Of a DNA stretch of 64,000 nt, positions 16,480 to 26,416 are shown one piece after another. Made by a program: the position numbers and the translations under genes. The stretch lies in contig JAQTZW010000012.1 of the NCBI GenBank assembly GCA_028687575.1, forward strand, positions 1 through 64,000. The letters run 5' to 3'. Under the pieces are notes generated by a model. The model did not search any database and was not told where the DNA came from. It saw only the letters and a program-made list of their open reading frames with translations. The stretch is from Gallionella sp. Lineage in GTDB: Bacteria; Pseudomonadota; Gammaproteobacteria; Burkholderiales; Gallionellaceae. Numbering within the stretch: the first letter of the stretch is position 1; every line of letters begins with the position of its first letter.

Positions 16480-17802
16480 ATGTTGGTAACCGAAACCAAG
16501 GAAAACCTGTCACTTGCTGAGAAAAACATCCAGCAAGTGAGCCGTTTGCTGCACAAACACAAATTGGTGGAAACGCTTGCACATAAACAGAATCTCGCGG
16601 AGTTGCAACTCCGCCTGACGCAACTCGATCACCAAGCCGTCGCTCGCATCATTGAAGCATTGTCGCTGGAGGATCGCGAGATTGTCTGGCAACTCATCCC
16701 GGAAGAACGCAAGGAAGAGATCCTGCTGGCACTGGAAGATGACGTGCGCACCGAACTGGTGACCGACGATGACACTGAGACGCTAAACGGCAGCATCTCG
16801 ATTCGGGCGTTCGACCTGCATGAAGGCCGCTTACGCGAACTTCCAGCCACCAGCCGAACTGCTCTCGCTGTCGCAAAGCCCATCTGGGTAGACCTGATCG
16901 CCCCCAACGAGGAGCAGATAGCTTGGGCAAAAAAACTGTTCAACGTCGATCTGCCCAATCCCAAGGCGCTGACCGATCTCGAAACCAGCGCCCGCTTCTA
17001 TATGGAAGACAGCGGCGAAGTACACTTGCACTCTGACTTTCTGCTCGACCGTGCCGACGAATCGCGCAACGTTGCCGTGGCCTTTGTCTTGCACAACGGC
17101 ACACTATTCACGGTGCGTGACGAAGAACTGCCAGTATTCCGTCTGCAACGCCTGCGCGCGCGCGCCCAGACCAACTATGTATCCGAAGCCAAGGACGTAC
17201 TGCTCGACCTGTATGCCGCCGACGTGGAGTATTCCGCCAATGCGCTGGAAGACATCTACACCGAACTGGGCAAGGTAGGCCGACAGGTGCTGCGCTCCAA
17301 TGTCACCGACGAGGAAGCCGCTTCGATACTAGCCTCCATCGCCGAGGAAGAAGACCTGAACGGGCGCATCCGCCGCAACGTGCTGGATACGCGCCGCGCA
17401 CTATCCTTCCTGATTCGCGCCAAGTTCCTGTCGGAACCACAGCATGAAGACGTGCGCGAAATTCTGCGCGACATCGAATCGCTGGACGGACACACCGCCT
17501 TCCTGTTCAACAAGATCAACTTCCTGATGGATGCCACTGACAGCTCGATCAACATCAACCAGAACAAGGACATCAAACGCCTGACCGTCATCAGTGTGGT
17601 ATTCATGCCGCTCAATGTGCTGGCCGGTATCGGCGGCATGTCCGAATACTCGATGATGACGCACAACATTCCCTGGCCGATTGCCTATACCGCCTTTACC
17701 GCCGGCCTGATATTCGTCGGCTGGCTCACGTTTGTCGGCCTGCGCCACCTTGAGCGACGCAAGACCAACGACCGTATCGCCACTCACCCTCAAGACCTAT
17801 AA
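16480..17802 (+). CDS. CorA-family divalent cation transporter with MgtE-like N-terminal domain
   Basis: Residues 25-95 (ETLAHKQNLAEL, DREIVWQLIPEERKEEIL) have the helical repeat pattern of the cytosolic N-domain of MgtE. Residues 130-360 form a CorA-like beta/alpha funnel and long stalk helix (SFLIRAKFLSEPQHEDVREI). Two transmembrane helices follow (about 367-385 and 400-420). The canonical GMN pore motif is replaced by GMS in GIGGMSEYSMM (383-393). The protein is therefore a likely Mg2+, Co2+ or other divalent cation channel with an extra sensor region. The N-terminal assignment is by eye. It is transcribed divergently from dgkA. Confidence 0.82.
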   Translation: MLVTETKENLSLAEKNIQQVSRLLHKHKLVETLAHKQNLAELQLRLTQLDHQAVARIIEALSLEDREIVWQLIPEERKEEILLALEDDVRTELVTDDDTETLNGSISIRAFDLHEGRLRELPATSRTALAVAKPIWVDLIAPNEEQIAWAKKLFNVDLPNPKALTDLETSARFYMEDSGEVHLHSDFLLDRADESRNVAVAFVLHNGTLFTVRDEELPVFRLQRLRARAQTNYVSEAKDVLLDLYAADVEYSANALEDIYTELGKVGRQVLRSNVTDEEAASILASIAEEEDLNGRIRRNVLDTRRALSFLIRAKFLSEPQHEDVREILRDIESLDGHTAFLFNKINFLMDATDSSININQNKDIKRLTVISVVFMPLNVLAGIGGMSEYSMMTHNIPWPIAYTAFTAGLIFVGWLTFVGLRHLERRKTNDRIATHPQDL

Positions 17803-17852
17803 GTCATACTGCAACATCCCACAACCTGACTATCCAGACCAGCTTGCCGCAT

Positions 17853-17897
17853 CCGTCAGGCAAATGTAATATTCCTGTCACAAATCCACCCTATGAT
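17853..17897 (+). promoter_or_regulatory. Pho box and -10 element of pstS
   Basis: CCGTCAG (17853), ATGTAAT (17864) and CTGTCAC (17875) follow each other with an exact 11-bp period and A/T-rich 4-bp spacers, as in PhoB binding sites (consensus CTGTCAT). A -10-like TATGAT (17892-17897) lies ten bases after the last unit, the standard geometry for PhoB-activated promoters that lack a good -35. The pstS ATG is 96 bp downstream. Confidence 0.7.
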
Positions 17898-17992
17898 GGC
17901 TATCGCCTCGAAGCCATGTTGCTTTCAAAGGCACCAACGAAGCAGTATTACAAACACGCAGCAAGCAACATGCTCAATCAACTGGAGACTTT

Positions 17993-19042
17993 ATGAACAC
18001 CACATTCAAGAAACTCGTCATCGCCATCGCGGCAACTTCGGCAATCGCCTATGCAGGCATCAGCAGCGCAACCGACATCACTGGCGCAGGCGCGACCTTC
18101 CCTTACCCAGCTTATGCAAAATGGGCTGAAGCCTACAAGGCCAAGACCGGCGTGAGCATGAACTACCAGTCCATCGGCTCGGGTGGCGGCATCAAGCAAA
18201 TCACTGCCAAAACTGTTGACTTCGGCGCTTCAGACATGCCTCTGAAACCAGAAGAACTCAACAAACAAGGCCTGATGCAGTTCCCAACTCTGATCGGTGG
18301 CGTAGTGCCGGTGATCAACGTGAACGGCATCGCCAACGGCCAGCTGCACCTGGACGGCCCGACTCTGGCCAACATTTACTTGGGCAAGATTACCAAGTGG
18401 AATGATCCGGCAATTGCCGCTTTGAACAAGGGTGTCGCCCTGCCTGACGACGACATCACTGTTGTTCACCGTTCCGATGGTTCCGGCACCAGCTTCATCT
18501 TCACCAACTACCTGTCCAAGGTCAGTGGTGACTGGAAATCCAGCGTGGGTGAAGGCACTGCCGTGTCCTGGAAAGCTGGCACAGGCGGCAAGGGCAACGA
18601 GGGTGTTGCCTCCTACGTTCAGCGCATCAAGGGCGCTATCGGCTACGTAGAGTATGCCTACGCACTGCAAAACAAGATGGCTGCTGTACAGATGAAGAAC
18701 AAGGAAGGCAATTTCGTTGTTGCCGACGAAGCCAGCTTTAAGGCTGCTGCAGCCGGCGCTGACTGGGCGCATGCACCAGGCTTCTACGAAATCCTGACTG
18801 ACGAAGCTGGCAAAGCTAGCTGGCCTATCAGCGGCGCAACCTTCATCCTGATACACAAAGCTCAGGAAAAGCCTGAATCCGGTCTGGCTGTGCTGAAATT
18901 CTTTGACTGGGCCTATGTCAACGGTGGCAAGATGGCTGCCGATCTGGACTACGTCAGCATGCCTGATTCAGTTGTGAAACTGATCCACGGTGCATGGTCT
19001 GCTCAGGTCAAAGACACACATGGCAAGCAAATCTGGAAATAA
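17993..19042 (+). CDS. pstS: Phosphate ABC transporter, periplasmic binding protein
   Basis: A signal peptide (about residues 1-24, ending SSA) precedes a mature protein beginning TDITGAGATFPYPAYAKWAE, the PstS start. Phosphate ligands are visible in GAGATFP, IGSGGGIKQI, FGASDMPL and RSDGSGTSFIF. It captures inorganic phosphate in the periplasm and delivers it to PstC-PstA. It is preceded by a Pho box and followed by a strong hairpin before pstC, an arrangement that allows more PstS than membrane subunits to be made. Confidence 0.97.
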   Translation: MNTTFKKLVIAIAATSAIAYAGISSATDITGAGATFPYPAYAKWAEAYKAKTGVSMNYQSIGSGGGIKQITAKTVDFGASDMPLKPEELNKQGLMQFPTLIGGVVPVINVNGIANGQLHLDGPTLANIYLGKITKWNDPAIAALNKGVALPDDDITVVHRSDGSGTSFIFTNYLSKVSGDWKSSVGEGTAVSWKAGTGGKGNEGVASYVQRIKGAIGYVEYAYALQNKMAAVQMKNKEGNFVVADEASFKAAAAGADWAHAPGFYEILTDEAGKASWPISGATFILIHKAQEKPESGLAVLKFFDWAYVNGGKMAADLDYVSMPDSVVKLIHGAWSAQVKDTHGKQIWK

Positions 19043-19080
19043 GTAAACGGCGCGTGGCTGACATAGCACAACCCTAAGCT

Positions 19081-19114
19081 ATAATGACGGGGGGCGTGTG
19101 CCCCCCGTCATTAT
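19081..19114 (+). terminator. pstS-pstC intercistronic hairpin
   Basis: A perfect 14-bp stem (19081-19094 with 19101-19114, GACGGGGGG/CCCCCCGTC core) with a 6-base loop lies 39 bp after pstS. It has a short TT-A-TTT tail. It probably acts as a partial terminator or 3' end stabiliser that raises the PstS to PstC ratio. Confidence 0.8.
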
Positions 19115-19162
19115 TTAGTAGTCAGCCGACTATTTATCCCAACAAATGTACATACCATACCG

Positions 19163-20119
19163 ATGCTATTACATGAAGCCCGTCTGAAAAGACAAACTAT
19201 CTACGATGCGCTGTTTCGCGGCGTTACACGTTTTGCGGCATTTGGCGTCCTCGCCTTGCTGGCAGCGATCATCTTTTCTCTGGTCATGGGCAGCATGCCC
19301 GCGATCAAGGCTTTTGGCTTCGGCTTTCTGGCCAGTCCCGATTGGGATCCGGTCAACGATCAATTTGGTGCGCTGATCCCTATCGTCGGCACACTTGTCA
19401 CCTCGGCAATCGCCCTGACCATCGCCATTCCGGTGAGTTTTGGCATCGCCCTGTTCCTGACAGAACTTTCGCCGCGTGTGTTGCGCCGCCCACTGGGTGT
19501 GGCAATCGAATTGCTGGCCGGCATCCCCAGCATCATCTACGGCATGTGGGGCTTGTTCGTGTTCGCCCCGTTGTTCGCCGATTACGTCGAACCCTGGCTT
19601 AACAAACATGTCGGCAGCATGCCCTACATCGGCCCGTTCTTCTCCGGTCCGCCGATGGGTATCGGCACCCTGACCGCAAGTATCATTTTGGCCATCATGA
19701 TCATCCCGTTCATCGCCTCGGTGATGCGTGACGTATTCGATGTAGTACCCGCCATGCTCAAGGAATCTGCTTATGGACTGGGTTCCACCACCTGGGAAGT
19801 GATGTTCAAGATCGTGTTGCCCTACACCAAGGTTGGTGTGGCCGGCGGCATCATGCTCGGACTAGGACGTGCACTGGGTGAGACAATGGCCGTCACCTTT
19901 GTCATCGGCAATGCCCACGAACTAACCAAATCCCTGCTCAACCCGGGCAACAGCATCTCCTCGGCGCTGGCCAACGAATTCACCGAGGCGTTCGGCGATC
20001 TGTATACCTCCTCGCTGATCGAACTGGGGCTGATTCTGTTCTTCATCACCTTCGTGGTGTTGTCAATTTCCCGCTTCATGCTCTACAAACTGAGCAAGCG
20101 TGAAGGAAAGGCTGCGTAA
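19163..20119 (+). CDS. pstC: Phosphate ABC transporter permease PstC
   Basis: The 318-residue inner-membrane protein has six predicted helices and PstC-specific features: [42 protein letters not shown] and the EAA loop region [24 protein letters not shown], which contacts PstB. The product forms the channel with PstA. The gene follows the pstS hairpin and ends just before pstA. Confidence 0.96.
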   Translation: MLLHEARLKRQTIYDALFRGVTRFAAFGVLALLAAIIFSLVMGSMPAIKAFGFGFLASPDWDPVNDQFGALIPIVGTLVTSAIALTIAIPVSFGIALFLTELSPRVLRRPLGVAIELLAGIPSIIYGMWGLFVFAPLFADYVEPWLNKHVGSMPYIGPFFSGPPMGIGTLTASIILAIMIIPFIASVMRDVFDVVPAMLKESAYGLGSTTWEVMFKIVLPYTKVGVAGGIMLGLGRALGETMAVTFVIGNAHELTKSLLNPGNSISSALANEFTEAFGDLYTSSLIELGLILFFITFVVLSISRFMLYKLSKREGKAA

Positions 20120-20123
20120 TAAA

Positions 20124-20969
20124 ATGATGGAACTCTATACACGTCGTCGCCTCGCCAACGCCGCCGGTCTGACTATTTCCGTGCTGGCAATGGGCTTTGG
20201 CCTGTTCTGGCTGTGCTGGATATTGTGGACGCTGCTGGTACACGGCCTGCCCGCCCTGACCGCCGAAGTCTTCACCAAGATGACCCCGCCGCCCGGCAGT
20301 TCCGGCGGCTTGTGGAACGCCATCTTCGGCAGCTTGATGATGACTCTGGGAGGCACGTTGATAGGCACACCGATCGGCATCCTCGCAGGCACTTATCTGG
20401 CCGAATTCGGTCAGCGCGGCTGGCTGGCTCCCTTCACCCGTTTCATTAACGACATCCTGCTGTCCGCACCGTCCATCGTCATCGGCCTGTTCGTGTATGA
20501 AGTCTATGTCGTTCACGTCAAACACTTCTCAGGTTGGGCTGGCACACTGGCGCTGGCCATCATCGTCATTCCCATCGTGATACGCACCACCGAGAACATG
20601 CTGCGACTGGTACCCAGCACCCTGCGCGAAGCGGCAGCCGCACTCGGCGCACCGCAGTGGAAGATCGTCAACTTCGTCACCTTGCGTGCCGCCCGTGCCG
20701 GCATCATCACCGGCGTAATGCTGGCGATTGCCCGCATCAGCGGCGAAACCGCGCCGTTACTGTTCACTTCCTTGAACAACCAATTCTGGAACGATGACAT
20801 GAACCAACCAATGGCAAATCTGCCAGTGGTCATTTTCCAGTTCGCCATGAGTCCCTACGAAGACTGGCAAAAACTGGCTTGGGCAGGCGCCCTGCTGATC
20901 ACTTTCAGCGTACTGACGCTGAATATTCTGGCACGTGTACTGTTCCGTCAAAATGCTTCAACTCATTAA
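20124..20969 (+). CDS. pstA: Phosphate ABC transporter permease PstA
   Basis: The second permease subunit has six helices, the PstA pattern [41 protein letters not shown] and the EAA loop [25 protein letters not shown]. The ATG at 20124, four bases after the pstC stop, is preferred; an upstream GTG at 20100 would overlap pstC by 20 bp. AGGAAAGG at 20103-20110 is a plausible ribosome binding site. Confidence 0.95.
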   Translation: MMELYTRRRLANAAGLTISVLAMGFGLFWLCWILWTLLVHGLPALTAEVFTKMTPPPGSSGGLWNAIFGSLMMTLGGTLIGTPIGILAGTYLAEFGQRGWLAPFTRFINDILLSAPSIVIGLFVYEVYVVHVKHFSGWAGTLALAIIVIPIVIRTTENMLRLVPSTLREAAAALGAPQWKIVNFVTLRAARAGIITGVMLAIARISGETAPLLFTSLNNQFWNDDMNQPMANLPVVIFQFAMSPYEDWQKLAWAGALLITFSVLTLNILARVLFRQNASTH

Positions 20970-20981
20970 CAAGGCTTGCAA

Positions 20982-21755
20982 ATGAACGCTGAAAACTCCG
21001 TCAAACCCAAGGTCGTCGTCAAGGACCTGAACTTTTTTTACGGCAAGTACCGCGCCCTCAAGGACATCAATCTGGATATCGCCGACAAGAAGGTGACTGC
21101 CTTCATCGGACCGTCCGGTTGCGGCAAGTCCACACTGTTGCGTACCTTCAACCGCATGTACCAGTTGTATCCGCAGCAAACCGCGACCGGCTCTATCGTG
21201 TTGGATGGAGACAATATTCTAGATAAGAATCAAGACCTTAACAAACTTCGCGCCAAGGTTGGCATGGTATTCCAAAAGCCGACACCTTTCCCCATGTCGA
21301 TCTACGACAACATCGCGTTCGGCGTAAAGCTCTATCAGAACCTGAACAAGAATGACATGACCGAACGCGTCGAGTGGGCATTGCGCAAGGCGGCACTGTG
21401 GGACGAGGTCAAGGATAAATTGACTCAGAGCGGCATGGGTCTGTCCGGCGGTCAGCAACAGCGCCTCTGTATCGCTCGTGCGATTGCCGTCAAACCACAA
21501 GTGCTGCTGCTCGACGAGCCTACTTCGGCGCTCGACCCGATCTCCACCGCGCACATCGAGAAGCTGATAGACGAGCTGAAGGAAGACTTCACCATCGTCA
21601 TCGTCACCCACAACATGCAGCAGGCCGCGCGCGTCTCCGACTATACCGCCTACATGTATCTGGGTGATCTGATCGAATTCGGCGACACCAGCTCGGTGTT
21701 CACTAACCCGAAACGCAAGGAGACCGAGGATTACATCACTGGTCGTTTCGGCTAA
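20982..21755 (+). CDS. pstB: Phosphate ABC transporter ATP-binding protein PstB
   Basis: The ATPase has Walker [10 protein letters not shown], a Q-loop in [20 protein letters not shown], signature LSGGQQQR, Walker [13 protein letters not shown] and the switch histidine in [11 protein letters not shown]. The [17 protein letters not shown] stretch is typical of PstB. It energises phosphate import through PstCA and takes part in PhoU/PhoR signalling. The ATG at 20982 is preferred to TTG at 20976. An intrinsic terminator ends the operon. Confidence 0.96.
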   Translation: MNAENSVKPKVVVKDLNFFYGKYRALKDINLDIADKKVTAFIGPSGCGKSTLLRTFNRMYQLYPQQTATGSIVLDGDNILDKNQDLNKLRAKVGMVFQKPTPFPMSIYDNIAFGVKLYQNLNKNDMTERVEWALRKAALWDEVKDKLTQSGMGLSGGQQQRLCIARAIAVKPQVLLLDEPTSALDPISTAHIEKLIDELKEDFTIVIVTHNMQQAARVSDYTAYMYLGDLIEFGDTSSVFTNPKRKETEDYITGRFG

Positions 21756-21775
21756 ACACAACCGATTCCTGTTCA

Positions 21776-21806
21776 GCAAAAAGCCCGGTGATGCCGGGCT
21801 TTTTGC
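21776..21806 (+). terminator. Intrinsic terminator of pstSCAB
   Basis: GCAAAAAGCCCGG (21776-21788) pairs with CCGGGCTTTTTGC (21794-21806) around TGATG. The T5 run within the right arm makes it a standard rho-independent terminator, 21 bp after the pstB stop. Confidence 0.9.
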
Positions 21807-21813
21807 TGTCTGC

Positions 21814-21930
21814 CTAGGGAGATGCTGATTTATTCGGTTTCGTCGTTCCCGCGAAAGCGGGAACCCAGTTAAATCAACAGGCTGGATACCCGCCTGCACG
21901 GGTATGACGAATAAATCAGCGTTTCCCTAG
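21814..21930. repeat. MITE-like element, copy 1 (two hairpins within terminal inverted repeats)
   Basis: The ends are inverted repeats: CTAGGGA-N3-GCTGATTTATTCG at 21814-21836 and its complement at 21908-21930, with only the central three bases differing. Inside are two hairpins: GTTCCCGC with GCGGGAAC around a GAAA loop, and ATACCCG with CGGGTAT around six bases. The 97-bp core 21824-21920 matches 37988-38084 at 91 of 97 positions. There is no coding capacity. It looks like a non-autonomous mobile repeat or REP-type element. Confidence 0.85.
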
Positions 21931-21992
21931 AACTATTGATTCGGCATGGTGAAGACTGACTTCAAACTTCACGTGGCCGTATCAATAATGGT

Positions 21993-22739
21993 TCAATAAC
22001 GACCGCCATCTCGATATTGTCTGTCTTGCTGGTCTCGCCTATCCCGCTGATATTGCCGATCCTGACCATCATAACGGTACTGAGGAGCAGGTTGACGTGC
22101 TGGCGGCTGTGGCTCCTGAATCAGACTGATCCCCACGCGTACCGTGCTGCCCGGGTCATAAGGCAGGGTAGTAGTGAAATCGCGGCCATTGTAACGATAG
22201 GTCACGTTATAACCTCGGATGACATCCTGATAGTTGTCCACATCGCGGCAACGCTGCACCTGCTGCGGGGCAGACTGACTCGGATTGGCGATACGATCAC
22301 CTATCAGCACCCCCGCGATGCCGCCTGCCGCAGTAGCTGCCCTGTTGCCGTTGCCGCCGCCGACCTGACTGCCCAGCAATGCGCCAGCTACACCGCCGAC
22401 AATTGCCCCAGTCGAGGAACGGTTACTATCAGGATTGGCTACCCGGTCGCCTACCATCGCGCCCGCCACCGCACCCGCACCCGTAGCAGCCGTATTGCCG
22501 CTGCCACCACCGACCTGGCTGCCCAGTAATCCGCCGGCCACCCCACCAACCACCGCGCCGGTCATAGAGCGATCCTGCGGCGCACCCTGCATCGTCTCGT
22601 TCCAGCATTCGCGCCGGGGCTGGTTGACGCGGTCATAAATCGGCGTGCTGGAAACGACACGCGCCGTATCCACAAAATCACTTGCATACACATTGCCAAA
22701 CAGTGAAGCGATACCCAACGCCAATAAATTCTTTTTCAT
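21993..22739 (-). CDS. Exported glycine-zipper protein with duplicated zipper domain
   Basis: A signal peptide (about 1-20, ending VYA) is followed by two copies of a glycine-zipper segment of about 45 residues: TGAVVGGVAGGLLGSQVGGG and TGAIVGGVAGALLGSQVGGG, each leading to GDR(V/I)ANP. The C terminus (TYRYNGRDFTTTLPYDPG) matches the conserved end of SlyB/17-kDa-antigen-like proteins, and a low-complexity QDRQYRD tail closes the protein. There is no lipobox cysteine, so it is not a lipoprotein. Likely location is the periplasm or outer membrane. The ATG at 22739, eight bases after AGGAG, is chosen over GTG 22745. Confidence 0.8.
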   Translation of the reverse strand: MKKNLLALGIASLFGNVYASDFVDTARVVSSTPIYDRVNQPRRECWNETMQGAPQDRSMTGAVVGGVAGGLLGSQVGGGSGNTAATGAGAVAGAMVGDRVANPDSNRSSTGAIVGGVAGALLGSQVGGGNGNRAATAAGGIAGVLIGDRIANPSQSAPQQVQRCRDVDNYQDVIRGYNVTYRYNGRDFTTTLPYDPGSTVRVGISLIQEPQPPARQPAPQYRYDGQDRQYQRDRRDQQDRQYRDGGRY

Positions 22740-22828
22740 TTCCACGACTCCTTAAAGTGTCCCAATTCTAGTGACGAGACTATGACAGACCTGCCGACGG
22801 AGCGTTCCAATAAAATTGTTACCGTTTG

Positions 22829-25800
22829 TTAAGTGCCGGGCAGGCGAGCCAAGTATTCGACCAGTGCCACTTTAAGCATATCCATCTCACCTTGCAATTT
22901 ATCGAACAAGCCGTCCACTTGATTCAGTTGTCCTTGTTCCGCAAGCAACTCAATTTCACGCGCGATTGCCGCCACGCCTTTCGCGTTGAAATTACTGACC
23001 ACACCACGCAGGGTATGCGCACCACGCATCAATAATTCCATATTCTGGCTTTCAATAGCGGCGGCGATCTCGCTCATTTGCCGTTCGCAGTCATCCAAAA
23101 AGGCCTGACCGATGGTTTCAATCACCCATCCATCAGCCTTGTTCAGAGCAGTAGCGTAATCTACCCGCTCATTGACAGGAGTGTCGTCCGTCGCACTGCC
23201 GGTCGATGCCAGTCCATGCAACATGGCGTACAACCGCTCTGAATCCAATGGCTTGGCTATGTAGTCGTCCATTCCCGCATCGAGACAGCGCTGCCGGTCT
23301 TCGGGCATCGCATTGGCCGTCATCGCGAACACTGGCGTATGCCTGCCCGAGGCCTGCTCGTCTGCACGGATGAGCTGCGTCACTTCAATACCACCCATTT
23401 CTGGCATCTGCAAATCCATCAGAATGACATCGAAACGCTGCATCCGACTCTTTTCCAAGGCCTCCCTGCCGTTGTGTGCCAACGCCACGTTATGCCCCCA
23501 CTTCTCCAGCAAGGTTATGGCCAGCTTCTGGTTCACTGAATTATCTTCGGCCAGCAATACGGACAAACTGCGCTGCTCCGCAGCATACTGGCTCGCCGAT
23601 TTGGTAACGGCACGGCTGCCTGCAGACACCTTTCGCGAAATATCCAGTGCTTTGCAGATGACCGACAGTAATTCATCACGATCAACAGGCTTGGTTAAAT
23701 AGGCAGAAATCCCCAGTTCCTGACAACGCTGCAACTCCTCGCGCCCCCCCGCTGAAGACAACATCATCAAAGGCCCAGATTGGGTTTTTGCATCCTGCTG
23801 CAACTCGGCTGCCAATTCAAAGCCATCCTTGTCCGGCATCATCGCATCCAGCAATATCAACTGATAAGGCGCGCCCTGCTGTTGAGCCCAATTGATCATA
23901 CGCACCGCCTCGTCGGCACTGTCTGCCTCGACCGGAAGCATTCCCCATTTCTCCAGCAACTGCACCAGCAAATGCCGGTTGGTCGGATTGTCATCCACGA
24001 TCAGGGCAGACATTCCTTGCAGCGCCTCTGGCGCATTCTCTGCAGCACATATCTCGCTGACCGGGAAGGTCACTGTAAAGCTGAAAACGCTACCGACACC
24101 TACTTCGCTCTCGACATCCAACTTGCCACCCATCGCCGCGACCAACTGGCTGGAAATCGCCAGACCCAGCCCTGTCCCGCCATATTTGCGCGTCGTGCTG
24201 GTATCAGCCTGAGTGAAGGCATCGAAGATATGTGCCAGTTTGTCTTCGGGAATGCCTATCCCCTGATCGGACACTTCGATACGCACCTGCGCCAACCTTC
24301 CGGTCATGCTCAGCAACCTCATACGCAAACCAATGACTCCGTGATCACTGAACTTGATTGCATTACCCAACAGGTTGGTCAACACCTGCCGCAGCCGTCC
24401 CGGGTCACCCATCAGCACGTCAGGCACTTCACCATCCACATCGTAGACCAGCTCCAGTGATTTCTGGCCGGCGCGCACTGCCAGCGCCTTTTCGGTGCTG
24501 ACGAACAACGAACGCACATCGAACTCGACCTGTTCCAACTCCATTTTGCCCGACTCGATTTTTGAAAAATCCAGAATATCGTTGATGATGACCAGCAAGG
24601 CATCGGCTGACGACTTGACCAGACTAAGGTACTCGCGCTGCTCGGCATCCAATTCGGTATCCAACGCCAGTTCGGTCATGCCGATGATGCCATTCATCGG
24701 GGTGCGGATTTCGTGGCTCATGGTCGCCAGAAAATCTCCCTTGGCCAGACTGGCTGCTTCCGCCGCATCCTTGGCACGCATTAGTTCACGTTCAGTGAAT
24801 TTTCGCTCGGAAATATCCTGGAACGCCGCGACTGACCCGATCAGCTTACCCTCCTCCAATATGGGCGATGCGACGATGGCAATCGGGAACAGTGTGCCGT
24901 TTTTGTGCTGGAAATAATCGGCTTCGGAACGGAACACCTTCAACTGCTGCATGCTCTGGTGCACCGGACACTCCGCCTCGGAAACAACCTGCCCATTCGG
25001 CAGTTGCGCATGAATTACATCATGCAGCTTGTTGCCTTGCAGTTCATTCAACGTCCAACCTATAGTTGCTTCGGCTTCACCATTCAGATAGGTGCAACGC
25101 CCCTCCACATCCAGCATGTAAACGCCTTCCCCCAGCGTATCCATGACGTTCTGCAACAGCCGGCGCTCGGTCATCACCTGCTGCTCCAGCGCCTTCTGCG
25201 CGGTGATGTCGGTGCGCATCGAGACATACTGGTAGGGCTTGCCCTCTTCATTCATGAACGGCACGACGGTCGCTTCGACCCAATAGGAGCTGCCGTTCCT
25301 GGCCAGATTCCTGACCTGACCGTGCCACACCTTGCCGTTCGCCACGGTGCGCCACAGCTCGCGGAAGAATTCCTCGTCGTGCTCGTCCGACTTGATCATG
25401 CGATGGTTTTGGCCGATCAATTCTTCCCGGCTGTAACCACTGATATTGATGAACTTGTCGTTGACATAGGTGATGTTGCCCTTCACGTCGGTGATACTGA
25501 CGATGGCGTGCTGGTTCAATGCTTCCTGCTGATTGTTGATTTCAGCGAGTGCGCGCTCCAGCTTTCGACGCTGCCTTTGCAATCGGTAATAACTGTTGAC
25601 CGAATACCCCAGCATCAGCATCGCTGCGATCAACAGCAACAAACGATAATTTTCAGCCATGCGCTGCTGCTGGTTGTAATAATCCTGATACAACCCTGCC
25701 AGCCCTGCTCCCAGATGATGGGTTCGGTATGAACTCAATTCGGCCAGCAATTCTGGCATTCCCTTGTCCACAATCAGTAGCACTTGCGCGTGGCTGACCA

Positions 25801-26416
25801 CATGACGCGCCTGCTGCTGCACTTGTTCAGGCAATTCAGGGATAACTTGCTCCAGGGCGGCAATATCGCTCTCCAACTGGGTGATGGAGGCCATATCGCC
25901 CTTGACGCTCACCAGCAAGGCATCGCGCAGCAGGAACTCGAATTTCTCCAGCAGCGGCTCGTTGTCCCTGGGCAGTTTTTCCAGCACACCGGCAATCATG
26001 CTGGGCAGATAGATCAGCGAATTTTTCATCACGGCATTGTTCGACTTGAACTCATCAAGCCTCACTGCCTTGGCTTCAATCTGCTTGCGTATCGTAGCCA
26101 GTTCCTGGCGAACCTGCGGTGTGTCCGGCAAATTACCGCGCTGACGATGACTCTCCAGGGCTTGGCTGAGCGTTTCGATACGCCCCATCAAGGCCACCAC
26201 GATGTCATTGTTATTGGTCAGTCGGTAATGCAACTGTAATACCGCTTCGCCTAACTCAGTATCACGCTTGCGCAGTTCGGCAATATCGCTCACCACGCTA
26301 TTGTGGACTGCCGGATCAACTGGCTGAGCCTCAATGAACAGCCAGAACAGAAATATCCCGGCAGCAATGCCAAGTGCAATCTGCCAATAGTATTGCATCA
26401 ATTTATGGATGCTCAT
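22829..26416 (-). CDS. Hybrid sensor histidine kinase (periplasmic helical sensor, 2 PAS, HK, 2 REC, Hpt)
   Basis: The 1195-residue kinase has a transmembrane helix (10-28), a long helical periplasmic region (30-255, resembling DAHL-type sensor domains), a second helix (258-275), PAS domains at about 300-410 and 420-540, and a kinase core. Core motifs are H568 in MSHEIRTP, N685 in LLGNAIKFS, DQGIGIPED and GTGLGLAIS. Two receivers follow with D857 and D1001, then an Hpt domain with H1134 (RGAHTLRG). This is a BarA-like phosphorelay. It overlaps the cytochrome c peroxidase gene upstream by 4 bp and shares an operon with an HD-GYP regulator, its likely output partner. Confidence 0.93.
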   Translation of the reverse strand: MSIHKLMQYYWQIALGIAAGIFLFWLFIEAQPVDPAVHNSVVSDIAELRKRDTELGEAVLQLHYRLTNNNDIVVALMGRIETLSQALESHRQRGNLPDTPQVRQELATIRKQIEAKAVRLDEFKSNNAVMKNSLIYLPSMIAGVLEKLPRDNEPLLEKFEFLLRDALLVSVKGDMASITQLESDIAALEQVIPELPEQVQQQARHVVSHAQVLLIVDKGMPELLAELSSYRTHHLGAGLAGLYQDYYNQQQRMAENYRLLLLIAAMLMLGYSVNSYYRLQRQRRKLERALAEINNQQEALNQHAIVSITDVKGNITYVNDKFINISGYSREELIGQNHRMIKSDEHDEEFFRELWRTVANGKVWHGQVRNLARNGSSYWVEATVVPFMNEEGKPYQYVSMRTDITAQKALEQQVMTERRLLQNVMDTLGEGVYMLDVEGRCTYLNGEAEATIGWTLNELQGNKLHDVIHAQLPNGQVVSEAECPVHQSMQQLKVFRSEADYFQHKNGTLFPIAIVASPILEEGKLIGSVAAFQDISERKFTERELMRAKDAAEAASLAKGDFLATMSHEIRTPMNGIIGMTELALDTELDAEQREYLSLVKSSADALLVIINDILDFSKIESGKMELEQVEFDVRSLFVSTEKALAVRAGQKSLELVYDVDGEVPDVLMGDPGRLRQVLTNLLGNAIKFSDHGVIGLRMRLLSMTGRLAQVRIEVSDQGIGIPEDKLAHIFDAFTQADTSTTRKYGGTGLGLAISSQLVAAMGGKLDVESEVGVGSVFSFTVTFPVSEICAAENAPEALQGMSALIVDDNPTNRHLLVQLLEKWGMLPVEADSADEAVRMINWAQQQGAPYQLILLDAMMPDKDGFELAAELQQDAKTQSGPLMMLSSAGGREELQRCQELGISAYLTKPVDRDELLSVICKALDISRKVSAGSRAVTKSASQYAAEQRSLSVLLAEDNSVNQKLAITLLEKWGHNVALAHNGREALEKSRMQRFDVILMDLQMPEMGGIEVTQLIRADEQASGRHTPVFAMTANAMPEDRQRCLDAGMDDYIAKPLDSERLYAMLHGLASTGSATDDTPVNERVDYATALNKADGWVIETIGQAFLDDCERQMSEIAAAIESQNMELLMRGAHTLRGVVSNFNAKGVAAIAREIELLAEQGQLNQVDGLFDKLQGEMDMLKVALVEYLARLPGT

